A stretch of DNA of 64,000 bases, from positions 144,598 through 208,597 of the forward strand of contig NZ_BMVL01000008.1 in assembly GCF_014650695.1 (NCBI RefSeq). The letters run 5' to 3'. This DNA comes from Streptomyces avidinii (lineage in GTDB: Bacteria > Actinomycetota > Actinomycetes > Streptomycetales > Streptomycetaceae). A program made the translations under genes and the position numbers. Shown in pieces: positions 8,514-17,154 of this stretch. How positions within the stretch are numbered: the first letter of the stretch is position 1; each line of letters starts with the position of its first letter. Under the pieces are notes generated by a model that ran no database searches, had not been told where the DNA came from, and was given only the letters and a program-made list of their open reading frames with translations.

Positions 8514-9298
8514 ACGACGGTCACGGGCGCGTGGTCGGACCAGCGCTCGGGGTGCGTCTCGGCCCGCTCCACGAAGGCCTTCACGGCCTTCGCCGCCAGC
8601 CCCGGGGTCGCGACCTGGAGGTCGATCCGCCAGCCGGCGTCATTGTCGAAGGCCCGCCCGCGGTAGGACCACCACGAGTAGGGCCCCTCGGTGTCCGGGT
8701 GCAGCTCCCGCACCACGTCGACGTAGCCCGCCTCCGAGTACACCTTCCCGAGCCACTCCCGCTCCTCGGGGAGGAAGCCCGCGTTCTTGCGGTTCGTCTT
8801 CCAGTTCTTGAGGTCGGCCTCCTGGTGGCAGATGTTCCAGTCACCGCACACCACGACCTCGCGGCCGTCGGCGGCGGCCCGCTCCTTCAGCGCCGCCAGG
8901 TACGTCAGGAACTCCCCCATGAACCGGTACTTCTCCTCCTGCTTCTCCGTCCCGGCCTCGCCCGAGGGCAGGTAGAGGCTGGCCACGGTCACACCGGGCA
9001 GATCGATCTCCAGGTACCGCCCGCTGCCGTCGAACTCCGCACTGCCGAATCCGACCTGCACCCGCTCGGGCGCCCGCCGCGTGTAGAGCGCGACCCCGGC
9101 CCGCCCCTTGACGGCGGCCGGCGCGAACACGGTGTGCCAGCCCGCAGGGGTCCGGACCTCCTCCGGAATCTGCCCCTCCTCGGCCCGCACCTCCTGGAGG
9201 CAGACCACATCGGCGTCGGATCCGTCGAGCCACGCCCCGAAGCCCTTCTTGGCGGCGGCGCGGATCCCATTCACATTCACGGAGGTCACAGTGAGCAT
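8495..9298 (-). CDS. xthA: Exodeoxyribonuclease III / AP endonuclease
   Basis: A 267-residue member of the exonuclease-endonuclease-phosphatase family, the normal length for ExoIII. Visible motifs include SVNVNGIRAA (Asn ligand), CLQEVR (metal-binding Glu), CGDWNICH (catalytic Asp/Asn) and the C-terminal SDHAPV with the general-base His. It cuts abasic sites and degrades the 3' strand during base-excision repair. The ATG at 9298 is the canonical MLTVTSVNVN start. It is convergent with merR and divergent from the GNAT gene. Confidence 0.93.
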   Translation of the reverse strand: MLTVTSVNVNGIRAAAKKGFGAWLDGSDADVVCLQEVRAEEGQIPEEVRTPAGWHTVFAPAAVKGRAGVALYTRRAPERVQVGFGSAEFDGSGRYLEIDLPGVTVASLYLPSGEAGTEKQEEKYRFMGEFLTYLAALKERAAADGREVVVCGDWNICHQEADLKNWKTNRKNAGFLPEEREWLGKVYSEAGYVDVVRELHPDTEGPYSWWSYRGRAFDNDAGWRIDLQVATPGLAAKAVKAFVERAETHPERWSDHAPVTVVYELGV

Positions 9299-9336
9299 CC
9301 CAGCACCATAGCGGGATGGTTCCGTACGATATTCGA

Positions 9337-9879
9337 ATGTCTCACCGGATAGACCTTCGCACCGTGCCCTACGACCACCCGGACGCGGTCGAACTCAACG
9401 ACCAGGTCCAGCTGGAGTACCAGGAGCGGTACGCCGGTGAGGGCGACGCCACCTTCCTGGACCCGGCGATGTTCGCCCCGCCGCAGGGCCGCTACCTGCT
9501 GGCCTACGACGCCACGGGCGCCCCGGTCGCCAGCGGCGGCTGGCGCAGCCAGGACGAGAACGACGAGGGCTACGCGGACGGCGACGCGGAGCTCAAGCGC
9601 ATGTACGTCGTCCCCGAGGCCCGCGGCCTGGGCCTGGCCCGCCGCATCCTGGCCACCCTGGAGGACGACGCCCGCGCGGCGGGCCGCCAGCGCATGGTCC
9701 TCGAAACGGGCGACCAGCAGCCGGAGGCGATAGCCCTCTACCTCTCCTCGGGCTACACCCTGTCGGCGAAGTTCGGCCACTACCGCCACTACGACTCCAG
9801 CCGCTGCATGACGAAGCCCCTCCAGCCGGCCCCCGCCCCGTCCAGCCCGGCCGGCCGGTCCAGCCCCGCCGCCGTCTGA
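9337..9879 (+). CDS. GNAT family N-acetyltransferase
   Basis: A 180-residue single-domain acetyltransferase. The acetyl-CoA loop is in YVVPEARGLGLARRIL and motif B in QPEAIALYLSSGY. ATG 9337 (MSHRIDLRTV) is favoured over 9316: a TACGAT box at 9325-9330 ends 6 nt before it, which fits a leaderless transcript. The C-terminal PAPAPSSPAGRSSPAAV tail is encoded by GC-rich repeat DNA, and the stop codon lies in the repeat. The substrate is unknown. Confidence 0.85.
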   Translation: MSHRIDLRTVPYDHPDAVELNDQVQLEYQERYAGEGDATFLDPAMFAPPQGRYLLAYDATGAPVASGGWRSQDENDEGYADGDAELKRMYVVPEARGLGLARRILATLEDDARAAGRQRMVLETGDQQPEAIALYLSSGYTLSAKFGHYRHYDSSRCMTKPLQPAPAPSSPAGRSSPAAV

Positions 9880-9945
9880 GGCGCTCTTTCAGCCCCGCCG
9901 GCGTTTGAGGCGCGGGGGTCCGGGGGCGGCGCCCCCAGCAGCGGC
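9857..9945. repeat. Streptomyces intergenic repeat, one partial and one full copy
   Basis: Two adjacent copies begin AGCCCCGCCGCCGTCTGAGG (about 9858) and AGCCCCGCCGGCGTTTGAGG (about 9891). The second continues into a GGGGGC-GGC-GCCCCC hairpin at 9922-9936. It sits between the convergent GNAT and CoA-transferase genes and can act as a terminator. The first copy supplies the GNAT stop codon. The element recurs at 6055-6115 inside a coding sequence. Confidence 0.75.
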
Positions 9946-9959
9946 GCCGCGCCCGCCCA

Positions 9960-11336
9960 CTACCGCGGCAGCCAGACGGCCCGGTCCGTCCCCCACCGGG
10001 ACGGACCCGCCCCCCACTCCCCGAAGGGACTGGCGGCGTGCCGCACCACCCCGTACCCCGACGGGGTCTCGCGCAGCCACGGCTCCGCCGAATACCCCGC
10101 GCCGGCCACCGGGCCGGCCGCCGGCCCCGCCCCCAACAGCCCCCTCACCAGCCACGACCCCGTCCCCGCCAGCGAGAACCGCAGCCCCCGCCCTCCCCCC
10201 TCGGCCAGCGCCCGCATCACACCGGCCGCCACCAGATACCCCGTCCCGTGATCCAGTGCCTGCGCCGGCAACACCCCCGGCGCGCCATCGGACCTCCCGC
10301 ACCGCGCGGCGATCCCGTACCCCGCCTGCACCAGCGAGTCGAACCCCCGCCGCCCGGCCCACGGCCCCCACTCCCGCCACCCCCACGCGCACAGCTCGGC
10401 CACCACCAGCCCCGGCCACCGCTCCAGCAGTTCCCGCGCCCCGAGCCCGTACCGCTCCAGCGCCCCCGGCCGGTACCCGGTCACCACCACGTCGGCCTCG
10501 GCGAGCAGCCCTTCGAGCACCGCCCGATCCCCGGCTCCCCCCGCTCCCGCCCCCGCCAGGTCCAGCAGTGCCGACCGCTTCCCGAAGCCCGTGTCCGCGT
10601 GCGCGTCGTCCGCCTCCGGCAGCCGCGGCGAGTCGATCCGCAGCACGTCCGCCCCCAGCGCCCCCAGCGTCCGCGTGGCGACGGGCCCGGCGATGACCCG
10701 GGTCAGATCCAGTACCCGCACCCCCGTGGCGGGCCGGCCGATCGGGGCATCGCCGAGTGTCCGTCCCCGCGCCCCTGATACCCGTACGGGCTCCATCAGC
10801 GGCTGCGGCTCCCCGTACTCCCGTGCCACGGCGACGGCGAGTCCGCCCTCCCCGTACACGAGCTCCTGCACCTCGACGGCCGTGCGCCCCGCGACCGCAG
10901 CGCGTACCGCCTCCGGCGTCGCCGATGACAGTCGCAACGCCCGTACCAACGCGGCTTCGTGATGCGGATAGTTGGCGTGCGTACGCACCCATCCGTCGCA
11001 GGTCCGCCAGAAGCCGGACAGCGGCGCGAAGGTCACCGGAGCGCGCCCCTCGACCCGCAGGTGCCGCTCGCTGACGAACGCCGTCGCCACCGCGCCCTCG
11101 TCCACCACCAACGGGGCCACGTCCGCCACCTCACCACCGGCCCGTACCGCGGCCAGCTCCGCCGCGGCAAGTCCGCACACCCCGACGGTCGCGCGGGCCA
11201 GTTCACGTACGGGCAGCGGGCCGTCCCCCAGGTCACCGGCTCCGCGGTAGCGGACCCGCCCGGCGAGATCGGGTGCCCCGCCGAGAGCCTCCCAGGCCTG
11301 GGCCGTCCCTGGGTCGCGTTCCTCACTGGTCGTCAT
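9960..11336 (-). CDS. CoA-transferase family III (CaiB/BaiF) protein
   Basis: A 458-residue protein. Its central part reads RVLDLTRVIAGPVATRTL followed by GADVLRIDSP, the hallmark nucleotide/CoA-binding region of family III CoA transferases; VVTGYRPGALERYG and the C-terminal domain also fit. An N-terminal region of about 180 residues resembles a second, degenerate CaiB-like half. The family moves CoA between carboxylic acids. It is divergent from the LuxR-type gene; an inverted repeat CAGGAG/CTCCTG at 11364-11385 lies between them. The substrate is unknown. Confidence 0.85.
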   Translation of the reverse strand: MTTSEERDPGTAQAWEALGGAPDLAGRVRYRGAGDLGDGPLPVRELARATVGVCGLAAAELAAVRAGGEVADVAPLVVDEGAVATAFVSERHLRVEGRAPVTFAPLSGFWRTCDGWVRTHANYPHHEAALVRALRLSSATPEAVRAAVAGRTAVEVQELVYGEGGLAVAVAREYGEPQPLMEPVRVSGARGRTLGDAPIGRPATGVRVLDLTRVIAGPVATRTLGALGADVLRIDSPRLPEADDAHADTGFGKRSALLDLAGAGAGGAGDRAVLEGLLAEADVVVTGYRPGALERYGLGARELLERWPGLVVAELCAWGWREWGPWAGRRGFDSLVQAGYGIAARCGRSDGAPGVLPAQALDHGTGYLVAAGVMRALAEGGGRGLRFSLAGTGSWLVRGLLGAGPAAGPVAGAGYSAEPWLRETPSGYGVVRHAASPFGEWGAGPSRWGTDRAVWLPR

Positions 11337-11434
11337 GAAGCCATCATTCCCACCCCCCTGCCGCAGGAGCCGAGATGTCCTCCTGTCGAGATCATGCGTC
11401 CCCGCGGACCTGAAGTCAGCGGGGAGCAGGCAGG

Positions 11435-12475
11435 ATGATCGTGCAATGCGAGATCCAGCAGGGTGGAAAAATGTGCAAGGGAACGGACATAGGCGAAACG
11501 GACCCGACCACGAAGGGCTGCGAGAACGAGATCTGCCCCCAAGGACTCCAGTACTACGCGGACTCCCTGCAGGGTCGGACCCCCTCCGGACCGTGCCCGC
11601 CGTGCCTGCTCGACCTGGGCCTCGTACGGCAGTTGCCCGACGGCGCCTTCGCCGCCATCCCGCCCCGGCTCGCGGCCGGCGGGCGCATGGACCGCCTGGA
11701 GCAGGCCATCGAGGAGAAGCGCAAGGCCCTGGCGGCCGTCCGCACCTCGATCGCCCGCGCCCAGGAGGTCTACCTGGACAGCTACCACCGCGGTGACACG
11801 CACGCGGTACGCAGCGTGCACGGCGCGGGCACCATCAACGCGACGATCTCCGCGGCCGTCCGCTCCTGCCAGGAGGAACTGCTGACCGCCCAGCCGGACG
11901 GCGCCCGCCCGCAGGCGGTGCTCGACGCGGCGCTGCCGAACGACCTCGCCGCACTCCACCGCGGTGTCCGCCAGCGGACCGTCTACCAGCACACCGTCCG
12001 CTCCCACCCGCCCACGCTCGCGTACGTGGAGCAGATCTCCCGGGCGGGCGGCGAGATCCGCACCCTGGACGAGGTCTTCGACCGGCTGATCGTGTGCGAC
12101 CGCAGGATCGCCTTCGTCCCCGACCCGGGGGCACAGCGCAGCGAGTTGGCCCTGGCCATCGAGCATCCCGGGGTCGTGCGCTACCTCGTCGGCATCTTCG
12201 ACCACGCCTGGCAGCGGGCCGCACCGCTGCGGGACGTCTCCGGGGGCCGGCTGCCGGCCGCGCTCACCGACGACATCCGCCGCACGATCCTGCGGCACAT
12301 GGTCAACGGCCACACCGACGAGGCCATCGCCGCCCGCGTCGGCATGAGCACGCGCAGCGTCTCCCACCACATGCGCTGGGCCGCCGATCTCTTCGGCAGC
12401 CGCAGCCGCGCACAGCTCGCCTACCTCATCGCCCGGAGCGGGTTCCTCGACGACGAGCCCCCAACCGGCGCCTGA
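11435..12475 (+). CDS. LuxR-type helix-turn-helix transcriptional regulator
   Basis: A 346-residue protein. The C-terminal 60 residues form a LuxR-like HTH (NGHTDEAIAARVGMSTRSVS). The middle (about 85-125) is a charged helix of the type found in TrmB/LuxR hybrid regulators of Streptomyces. The N-terminus has four cysteines (C27, C31, C50, C53 approximately), which could bind metal or be incidental. ATG 11435 has GGGGAG upstream; ATG 11471, with GGTGG upstream, is an alternative. No receiver domain is present. The ligand and target are unknown. Confidence 0.82.
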   Translation: MIVQCEIQQGGKMCKGTDIGETDPTTKGCENEICPQGLQYYADSLQGRTPSGPCPPCLLDLGLVRQLPDGAFAAIPPRLAAGGRMDRLEQAIEEKRKALAAVRTSIARAQEVYLDSYHRGDTHAVRSVHGAGTINATISAAVRSCQEELLTAQPDGARPQAVLDAALPNDLAALHRGVRQRTVYQHTVRSHPPTLAYVEQISRAGGEIRTLDEVFDRLIVCDRRIAFVPDPGAQRSELALAIEHPGVVRYLVGIFDHAWQRAAPLRDVSGGRLPAALTDDIRRTILRHMVNGHTDEAIAARVGMSTRSVSHHMRWAADLFGSRSRAQLAYLIARSGFLDDEPPTGA

Positions 12476-13051
12476 CAAAGCCTTCTTCGAGCCGGTGGGC
12501 CGACATGTACGTTCCTCCCGAGCCTGCACTCTCCGGACGGCAACCAGGGTCTGGTCGGCGGGGACCTGCTCAGTTACGTGCGGGTCAACCCGTCGCTGAC
12601 GCAGGTCTCGTACTCCCCGCTGATCGCCGGCGCGTACGTCCGCGAGGACAGCGCCGACCCCGGCCCGCGCGACCCCGGCAGGCCGGGCCTCCAGATCGCC
12701 CTGTGGATCCAGTACCTGCTCGACGGTGCGGCCACCGTGCCGCAGGCCCTGGACCTGCTCGACACCTGCCAGCTGGTGCCGGTCGAGATGCACGGCTTCC
12801 GGGCCACGGTGCACGTGGCCCTGGAGGACGCCTCGGGGGATTCCGCGATCATCGAGTACATCGCGGGCGAGCGCCGGGTGCACCACGACCGCAGCTACAC
12901 GATCATGACGAACGAGCCCGCCTACGACGAGCAACTGCGCCTGCTGCGGGAACAGGTGCGCACGGTGCAGGAGCTCGGCCACGACCGGCCGAGCAGCGAA
13001 GTCCCCCTCCCCCGCACCGTTCTGAGCCGGGCGGCCCGCCCGAACCCGTAA
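12476..13051 (+). pseudogene. Fragment of a linear amide C-N hydrolase (choloylglycine hydrolase / penicillin V acylase family)
   Basis: An open frame following the luxR-like stop matches the middle of this Ntn-hydrolase family (VSYSPLIAGAYVRED, IALWIQYLLDGAATVPQAL, YTIMTNEPAYDEQ). It lacks the N-terminal catalytic Cys region and the C-terminal half. There is no credible start: the first usable codon is a GTG at 12578 inside the domain, without a ribosome site. After about residue 130 the sequence becomes unrelated, and the TAA lies inside the left island repeat. The fragment probably marks where insertion or deletion broke a once-complete gene. Confidence 0.7.
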
Positions 13052-13132
13052 ACGCCGAGATCCCGCCCGGTCTTTCGACCGGGCGGGATCTCGTGACGTT
13101 CACGAGAGCTACTCGCGAACTGTCGTCTGTGG
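13045..13132. repeat. Left copy of island-flanking direct repeat (attL-like)
   Basis: From CCCGTAAACG to GTCGTCTGTGG this 88-bp segment matches 21639-21728 with only scattered substitutions and a few 1-2 nt indels. Both copies contain a long hairpin around GATCCCGCCCG. They flank the gene block 13.25-21.49 kb, as expected for integration next to a tRNA gene. Confidence 0.75.
13056..13093. terminator. Hairpin terminator in left repeat
   Basis: A perfect 16-bp stem (CGAGATCCCGCCCGGT at 13056-13071, complement at 13078-13093) has the 6-nt loop CTTTCG. The same structure, with compensated changes, occurs in the right repeat downstream of tRNA-Ala. Confidence 0.85.
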
Positions 13133-13254
13133 GCTGTTCACGAGTACCCCTGACCAGGCACTCCGGAGGCGAATAAAGATCGCTTCCCAGACTGACGAAG
13201 ATCGCTTCCCGCCCCAGCGACAGGTGTCCTCCGCTGTCAGAGGCAGAGGCGAGG

Positions 13255-13866
13255 ATGTGCGGCATGACGAAGACCGGAGCGGACTACGCGTGGTTCGAAG
13301 ACGACTTTCCAGACATCGCCGAGGCATACTGCTTCACCTTGCGCGGGACCTCTCGCCTGCTGAGCTAGTGTCCCGGCTTGCGGGACGACCGGAAGCGCCC
13401 CTGCAGGGCATCGCCGCAGTCGTCGACGCCGCCTTCGCCCAGTACGACCTGGAGGATGGCGACCGTCAGATGGTCGCCATGACGACTGTGGGCGCCTGGA
13501 CGCTGATGATCGAACCCAACGGGTACATCGGAGTCACCGAAGATCGAGCCTTGCCGGCCTCGGCCGGGGCGAGCTGGGTCTCTCACTTCGTCAACATCAA
13601 TGCCGTCGGCACGTTCCTCTGGGCGGAGGACCAGGTCCTGCGACTCTGCTTCGACCCCATGTTCCCGGAGGATCGGTGGGGCACCGCACCGGACGAGCTG
13701 CTGGACGTCATGGTGCGGATCGGCTTCCACCTCGAGGACGAGACTCCGGAAACGGATCTGCCCTCCAGCGGCCTTCGCTCTGGCAGAGCACCTGACCGGC
13801 GTGGCCATCAGTCCGGCGCTGCTCCAGGACACGACCTTCACCTGCGCCACTGTCCAGGTCCGATGA
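13255..13866 (+). pseudogene. DUF6461 domain protein, two compensating frameshifts
   Basis: The N-terminus from ATG 13255 (or 13264) reads MTKTGADYAWFEDDFPDIAE and hits a stop at about 13367. The core continues in another frame (ARDLSPAELVSRLAGRPE, WTLMIEPNGYIGV, LCFDPMFPEDRWG). The C-terminus (FALAEHLTGVAISPALLQ) returns to the first frame and ends at 13866. The whole resembles DUF6461 proteins common in Streptomyces, whose function is unknown. A shift near 13335-13345 is undone near 13765-13775. Either the gene is decayed or the assembly has two indels here. Confidence 0.75.
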
Positions 13867-13924
13867 CATCGCGCGACCACCCTCCCCGGGTCTGCCCTGT
13901 GAATGCGGTGTGGATGATGGCGCG

Positions 13925-14413
13925 GTGACGAACATCAGTGACGCCCACGTGAAGGTCCACTTCCGGATGGACGTAGATGAGGATGGCTGGCCGCCGGCAA
14001 GCGTCGAGAGCCTGTGGGCGGTGAACCTCGGCGACGGCACGGTGCGGCTGGACAACACGCCCTGGTTCGTACGCGGAGTCGCCAGCGGCGACATCATCAA
14101 GGTGGAGTGCGATGGCGACGGTGTTCTCTGGGCCGGGGAGACGGTCCGACCATCTCAGAACTGCACGATCCGGCTGATCGTACTGAAGGACGACGGCTCA
14201 GCCGCCGCCCGGCAAAGCGTGCTGGAGGTCTTCCACCGCCTCGGCACGACCGGCGAGGGAATCGAGCAGTTCCGGATGGTGGCCCTGGATGTCCCACCTG
14301 AGGCGGACCTGCCGCGGATCCGCACGCTCTTGGAACACGGTGAAGCGAAGGAGTGGTGGCACTGGGAGGAAGGCTGTGTCACCGCTGCGTGGGAAGCCGC
14401 TGCTCCTGCCTGA
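13925..14413 (+). CDS. DUF4265 domain-containing protein
   Basis: A protein of about 162 residues matching DUF4265 throughout (VKVHFRMDVDEDGWPPASVE, WFVRGVASGDII, NCTIRLIVLKDDGSAAARQS). The start is GTG 13925, or ATG 13910 in the same frame. It is soluble with no signal peptide. The family is of unknown function and often sits near toxin/immunity genes. A truncated second copy of the last two thirds lies at 16810-17088. Confidence 0.8.
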   Translation: MTNISDAHVKVHFRMDVDEDGWPPASVESLWAVNLGDGTVRLDNTPWFVRGVASGDIIKVECDGDGVLWAGETVRPSQNCTIRLIVLKDDGSAAARQSVLEVFHRLGTTGEGIEQFRMVALDVPPEADLPRIRTLLEHGEAKEWWHWEEGCVTAAWEAAAPA

Positions 14414-14593
14414 GGGCAGCTGAGTTCCATCCCCAGCACGTGGCGGCCACGGGGCTGCACCCATGCCGCTTGTAATGAGTTGGTTCTCGAGCGGCTGCGC
14501 ACGGCACGCTGTGGGCACGCGTCCTGACGAGGGCGGATGTGGATCCGCGCCGACGCGGCGGCCGAATGCCGCCTGATCTCCCGGGGGGCAGTG

Positions 14594-14992
14594 GTGAACG
14601 AACGGGACGTCCGGCTCAATGAACTCGCGCAGGGGCTGCGCCCCATGTCTGAAGGCATCAAGTGGTTCGACGAACTCGTCCCGGATGACCAGTCCGAGGT
14701 GCTGCTGTTCCTACGTCATCACTGTGCCCAGGCGCGCGCTGTCGCCCAGGATGCGCCAGAGAGCATCCGCCGTGCTGGGCTGCGCCAGACACATACGCCC
14801 GCGGTATTGATCTCACGCGGCCGGATCGACGATCAACTGGGAAAGATCGCCGGTCTCACGCCTATCGACGAACGTCGAAAGGCGTTCCGGCTGCTGATCG
14901 CAGTCCTGGCGGTTGCCGACGAGCGGCGCCGCGAGCGCTTCTGCTCCCGCGGCTGCGGTCATTGGTGGCACAGACTACCCGTCGACGGCTGA
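14594..14992 (+). CDS. DUF5958 family protein
   Basis: A 132-residue soluble protein (NERDVRLNELAQGLRPMSEG, then PESIRRAGLRQTHTPAVLI and a C-terminal CSRGCGHWWHRL with two Cys and two His) that I recognise as DUF5958, a family of unknown function. GTG 14594 is chosen because family members start NERD and GGGGGG lies just upstream; GTG 14591 is equivalent. Reading further upstream (to 14537) adds non-conserved sequence. The 180 bp before it holds nothing I can identify. Confidence 0.75.
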   Translation: MNERDVRLNELAQGLRPMSEGIKWFDELVPDDQSEVLLFLRHHCAQARAVAQDAPESIRRAGLRQTHTPAVLISRGRIDDQLGKIAGLTPIDERRKAFRLLIAVLAVADERRRERFCSRGCGHWWHRLPVDG

Positions 14993-15173
14993 TTGGATCC
15001 GACCGCTCGGACGTGTTGCCACGACCGCGGGCTCCTGAACAACGTACGGTGCTACATCCACTTTGAGGGCTCCGGGGCGCCCGACGGCTGCTTTGGGACA
15101 CCCCTGACCGCACCTCTCGCTGTGGGGCGGGGGCCGCCTATGATCCAAACCAGGGGAACAGGGGAGGATGGGC

Positions 15174-15581
15174 ATGTCAGGAGACGCGAACAGCACCGGA
15201 ACAAGGCTGAACGGCGTGGATGGTGTACCGGCTGGCCCCTTGGCTCCGGGAGGCGGGAGCGTATTCGGCTCGACGCCGGCGGAGAAGAAGGCAGCGGCAA
15301 ACACCATCGAGACCGAGCTGGAAACCAACACCAAGAAGGCTGCGGACGGCGCGAAGGACAACACGAGCGCGGCGGCAAGGAGCCTTGATGGCTGGGAGAC
15401 AGCCTCCGGCCTGAAGAAGGTGACGGAGACCTGGGACCAACAAGCGAAGATGCTGATGGGACGCCTGAGCGCCGAAAAGGCCTCCCTGCGAGGGGCCTCG
15501 AGCCTATTCATGCAGAACGACGTGCGGACGGGTGACCAACTCGGCGCAGTGGGCCCGAAATCCAAGCTCGAGGGACTGTAG
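15174..15581 (+). CDS. Small WXG100/EspC-like protein, possible type VII secretion target
   Basis: A 135-residue protein with no signal peptide. The N-terminus is Gly/Thr-rich. A helical C-terminal half contains SLDGWETASGLKKVTETWDQ and QAKMLMGRLSAEKASLRGA. The G-W turn between helices and the pattern of W and small residues recall small helical type VII substrates or chaperones that sit directly upstream of polymorphic toxins. ATG 15174 has a good GGGGAGG six bases upstream (ATG 15168 is too close). A TATGAT box lies at 15139-15144. It is followed 13 nt later by the type-44 toxin gene. The assignment rests on pattern and context. Confidence 0.55.
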   Translation: MSGDANSTGTRLNGVDGVPAGPLAPGGGSVFGSTPAEKKAAANTIETELETNTKKAADGAKDNTSAAARSLDGWETASGLKKVTETWDQQAKMLMGRLSAEKASLRGASSLFMQNDVRTGDQLGAVGPKSKLEGL

Positions 15582-15594
15582 GGGGATCGGGCAC

Positions 15595-16447
15595 GTGTTG
15601 ACATACCAGGAAGTCATGACGCCCGATCCCCACCTTCGACTTCACACGGGTCCAGGACCCGGCGCAGGCGCGGACCCTGCGACGCGACCCGGACTTGAAA
15701 AGCGTCGAGGAGTCCTGGACCGCGCACATCGCCGCAGCGGTGCGGGCAGTGGACGAGCTCGATAAGGCGGTCAAACAGGCGCTCGAAGCCGTGGTCGTGG
15801 ACGGAAACATCCTCGACGGCACCATCGGGGGGTTCAACGCCTCGGCCACTCCCGTCATCCCGCCGACGGGGTCGGCGCGGAGCGAGCAGAAGTTCACCGA
15901 CGCCGAAAAGTGGATCTTCGATGAGATGAAGCGAAACGCAAAGTCGGACACGGTCGGGCAGATGCGGTCCCTGCTGAACAAACCCGAGTGGTACGAATTC
16001 GGGCGCAACTACGGCTCCGACATCAACGCAGCACTGACGATGTGGGGCGTGAAGGTGGCCCCGGGACAGGACTGGGACCACAAGCCGCAGCTCCAGGAAC
16101 GGTACGACCTCCAAACGCTTGACGACTACTACTTCAAGCAGCCCGGAACGAACCGCGAAGTCTTCTACGACATCTACTCCAACGTCCACTACGGATACGT
16201 CGGCCGGGCAGCCGGCATCGACGCGGACACCTTGATCAAGGGCGCCTCCCTTGGAGAAACGCTGCTCACCGGAGACGACGACCAAGGCGATCAGATCACG
16301 ATGCGCATCGGCATCGACCTCTACGACAAGTACGGCGACAACCTGACCGAGGAACAGCTCCGGCAGGGAATCAACGACGCGATGGACCAGATGGAACAAG
16401 CGCAGCGCAACGGCGAGAACGTCCCGCAGGTCAGGAACCGGAAGTGA
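15595..16447 (+). pseudogene. Polymorphic toxin type 44 protein, N-terminally shortened and frameshifted
   Basis: The gene opens with GTG 15595 (VLTYQEVMT), the start typical of longer Streptomyces secreted toxins. It then needs a +1 shift near 15620-15626 to enter the long frame (PTFDFTRVQDPAQARTLRRD). That frame runs to 16447 and ends in a type-44 toxin domain (FTDAEKWIFDEM, WGVKVAPGQDWDHKP, YSNVHYGYVGRAAG). The His residues in DHKP and NVHYGYVG are likely catalytic; in the family this domain is a predicted peptidase/nuclease-like toxin. Without the shift, only a TTG at 15695 could start the frame. A normal N-terminal helical module seems deleted. The stop overlaps the next gene by 4 nt. 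Confidence 0.7.
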
Positions 16448-16755
16448 CGCGGGGACAGTGGGGCTGTGCGGTCGCCCCCGTTGCCGGTCTGGCCACCGGT
16501 GTGCTCGGGGCGGTGCTGCTGGCAGCCGCCTGGCGTGCGTGCGACGTAGGAGTGAACGGCGCGGCCAATGGGCTTGCGCTGATCTTCTACGGAGCCTTGC
16601 TCGCGATCATGGCGGCTGTGTGGTGGGGGGTGTTCATCGGGTACGTCGGACGCTGGAACCTCGCGGCCGCCCTCCTGGGCGGCACGGCCGGCGCGGCGGT
16701 CATGGTTTGGATCTTCGTGGCTCTCCTCCAGGTTCCCAACGGCTACCGCTGCTGA
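16444..16755 (+). CDS. Small membrane protein, candidate immunity protein of the type-44 toxin
   Basis: A 103-residue hydrophobic protein with three likely membrane helices (about 8-30, 42-65 and 72-95). GTG 16444 overlaps the toxin stop (GTGA), so it is translationally coupled to the toxin, the usual arrangement for an immunity gene. I know no family for it. An unrelated membrane protein is possible. Confidence 0.6.
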   Translation: MTRGQWGCAVAPVAGLATGVLGAVLLAAAWRACDVGVNGAANGLALIFYGALLAIMAAVWWGVFIGYVGRWNLAAALLGGTAGAAVMVWIFVALLQVPNGYRC

Positions 16756-16809
16756 CGAGTTCGCCCCCGACGCGGTGACGCGCCGAGCACGGCCACATCT
16801 ACGGGTTCC

Positions 16810-17088
16810 GGAGAGACGGTCCGATCCTCGGAGAACTGCACGATCCGGCTGATCGTGTTGAAGGACGGCGGCTCGGCTGCCGCCCGGCAGAGCGTTCTGG
16901 AGATCTTCCACAAGCTCGGCACGACAGGCGAGGGCATCGAGCGGTACCGGATGGCGGCGCTGGATGTCCCACCGGAGGCGGACCTGCCGCGGATCCGCAA
17001 GCTCCTGGAACACGGTGCGGCGGAGGGCTGGTGGCACTGGGAGGAAGGGTGCGTCACCGCTGCCTGGAGGTCCATGGCCACGGACTGA
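16810..17088 (+). pseudogene. Truncated DUF4265 copy
   Basis: The frame GETVRSSENCTIRLIVLKDG and onward to WWHWEEGCVTAAW matches residues about 75-155 of the intact gene at 13925-14413. The DNA is also clearly alike over about 280 bp. The first 70 codons are absent and there is no start with a ribosome site (the first usable codon, TTG 16858, is internal). It is a partial duplicate placed directly after the toxin/immunity pair. Confidence 0.75.
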
Positions 17089-17154
17089 GCGGCTGCGCGT
17101 GCTGGTGGAGGGCTGCCCATGCCTCCGTCAGTGGCGCCGTGCATGATCGGGCAC

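Noticed and set aside
9889..10992. Minus-strand ORF alternative to the CoA-transferase
   Set aside because: Gly/Arg repeats only; the CaiB-type motifs are all in the frame ending at 9960.
14460..14520. tRNA-like stretch with GGTTCTCGAGC
   Set aside because: Only a T-arm-like fragment is visible; no cloverleaf can be formed.
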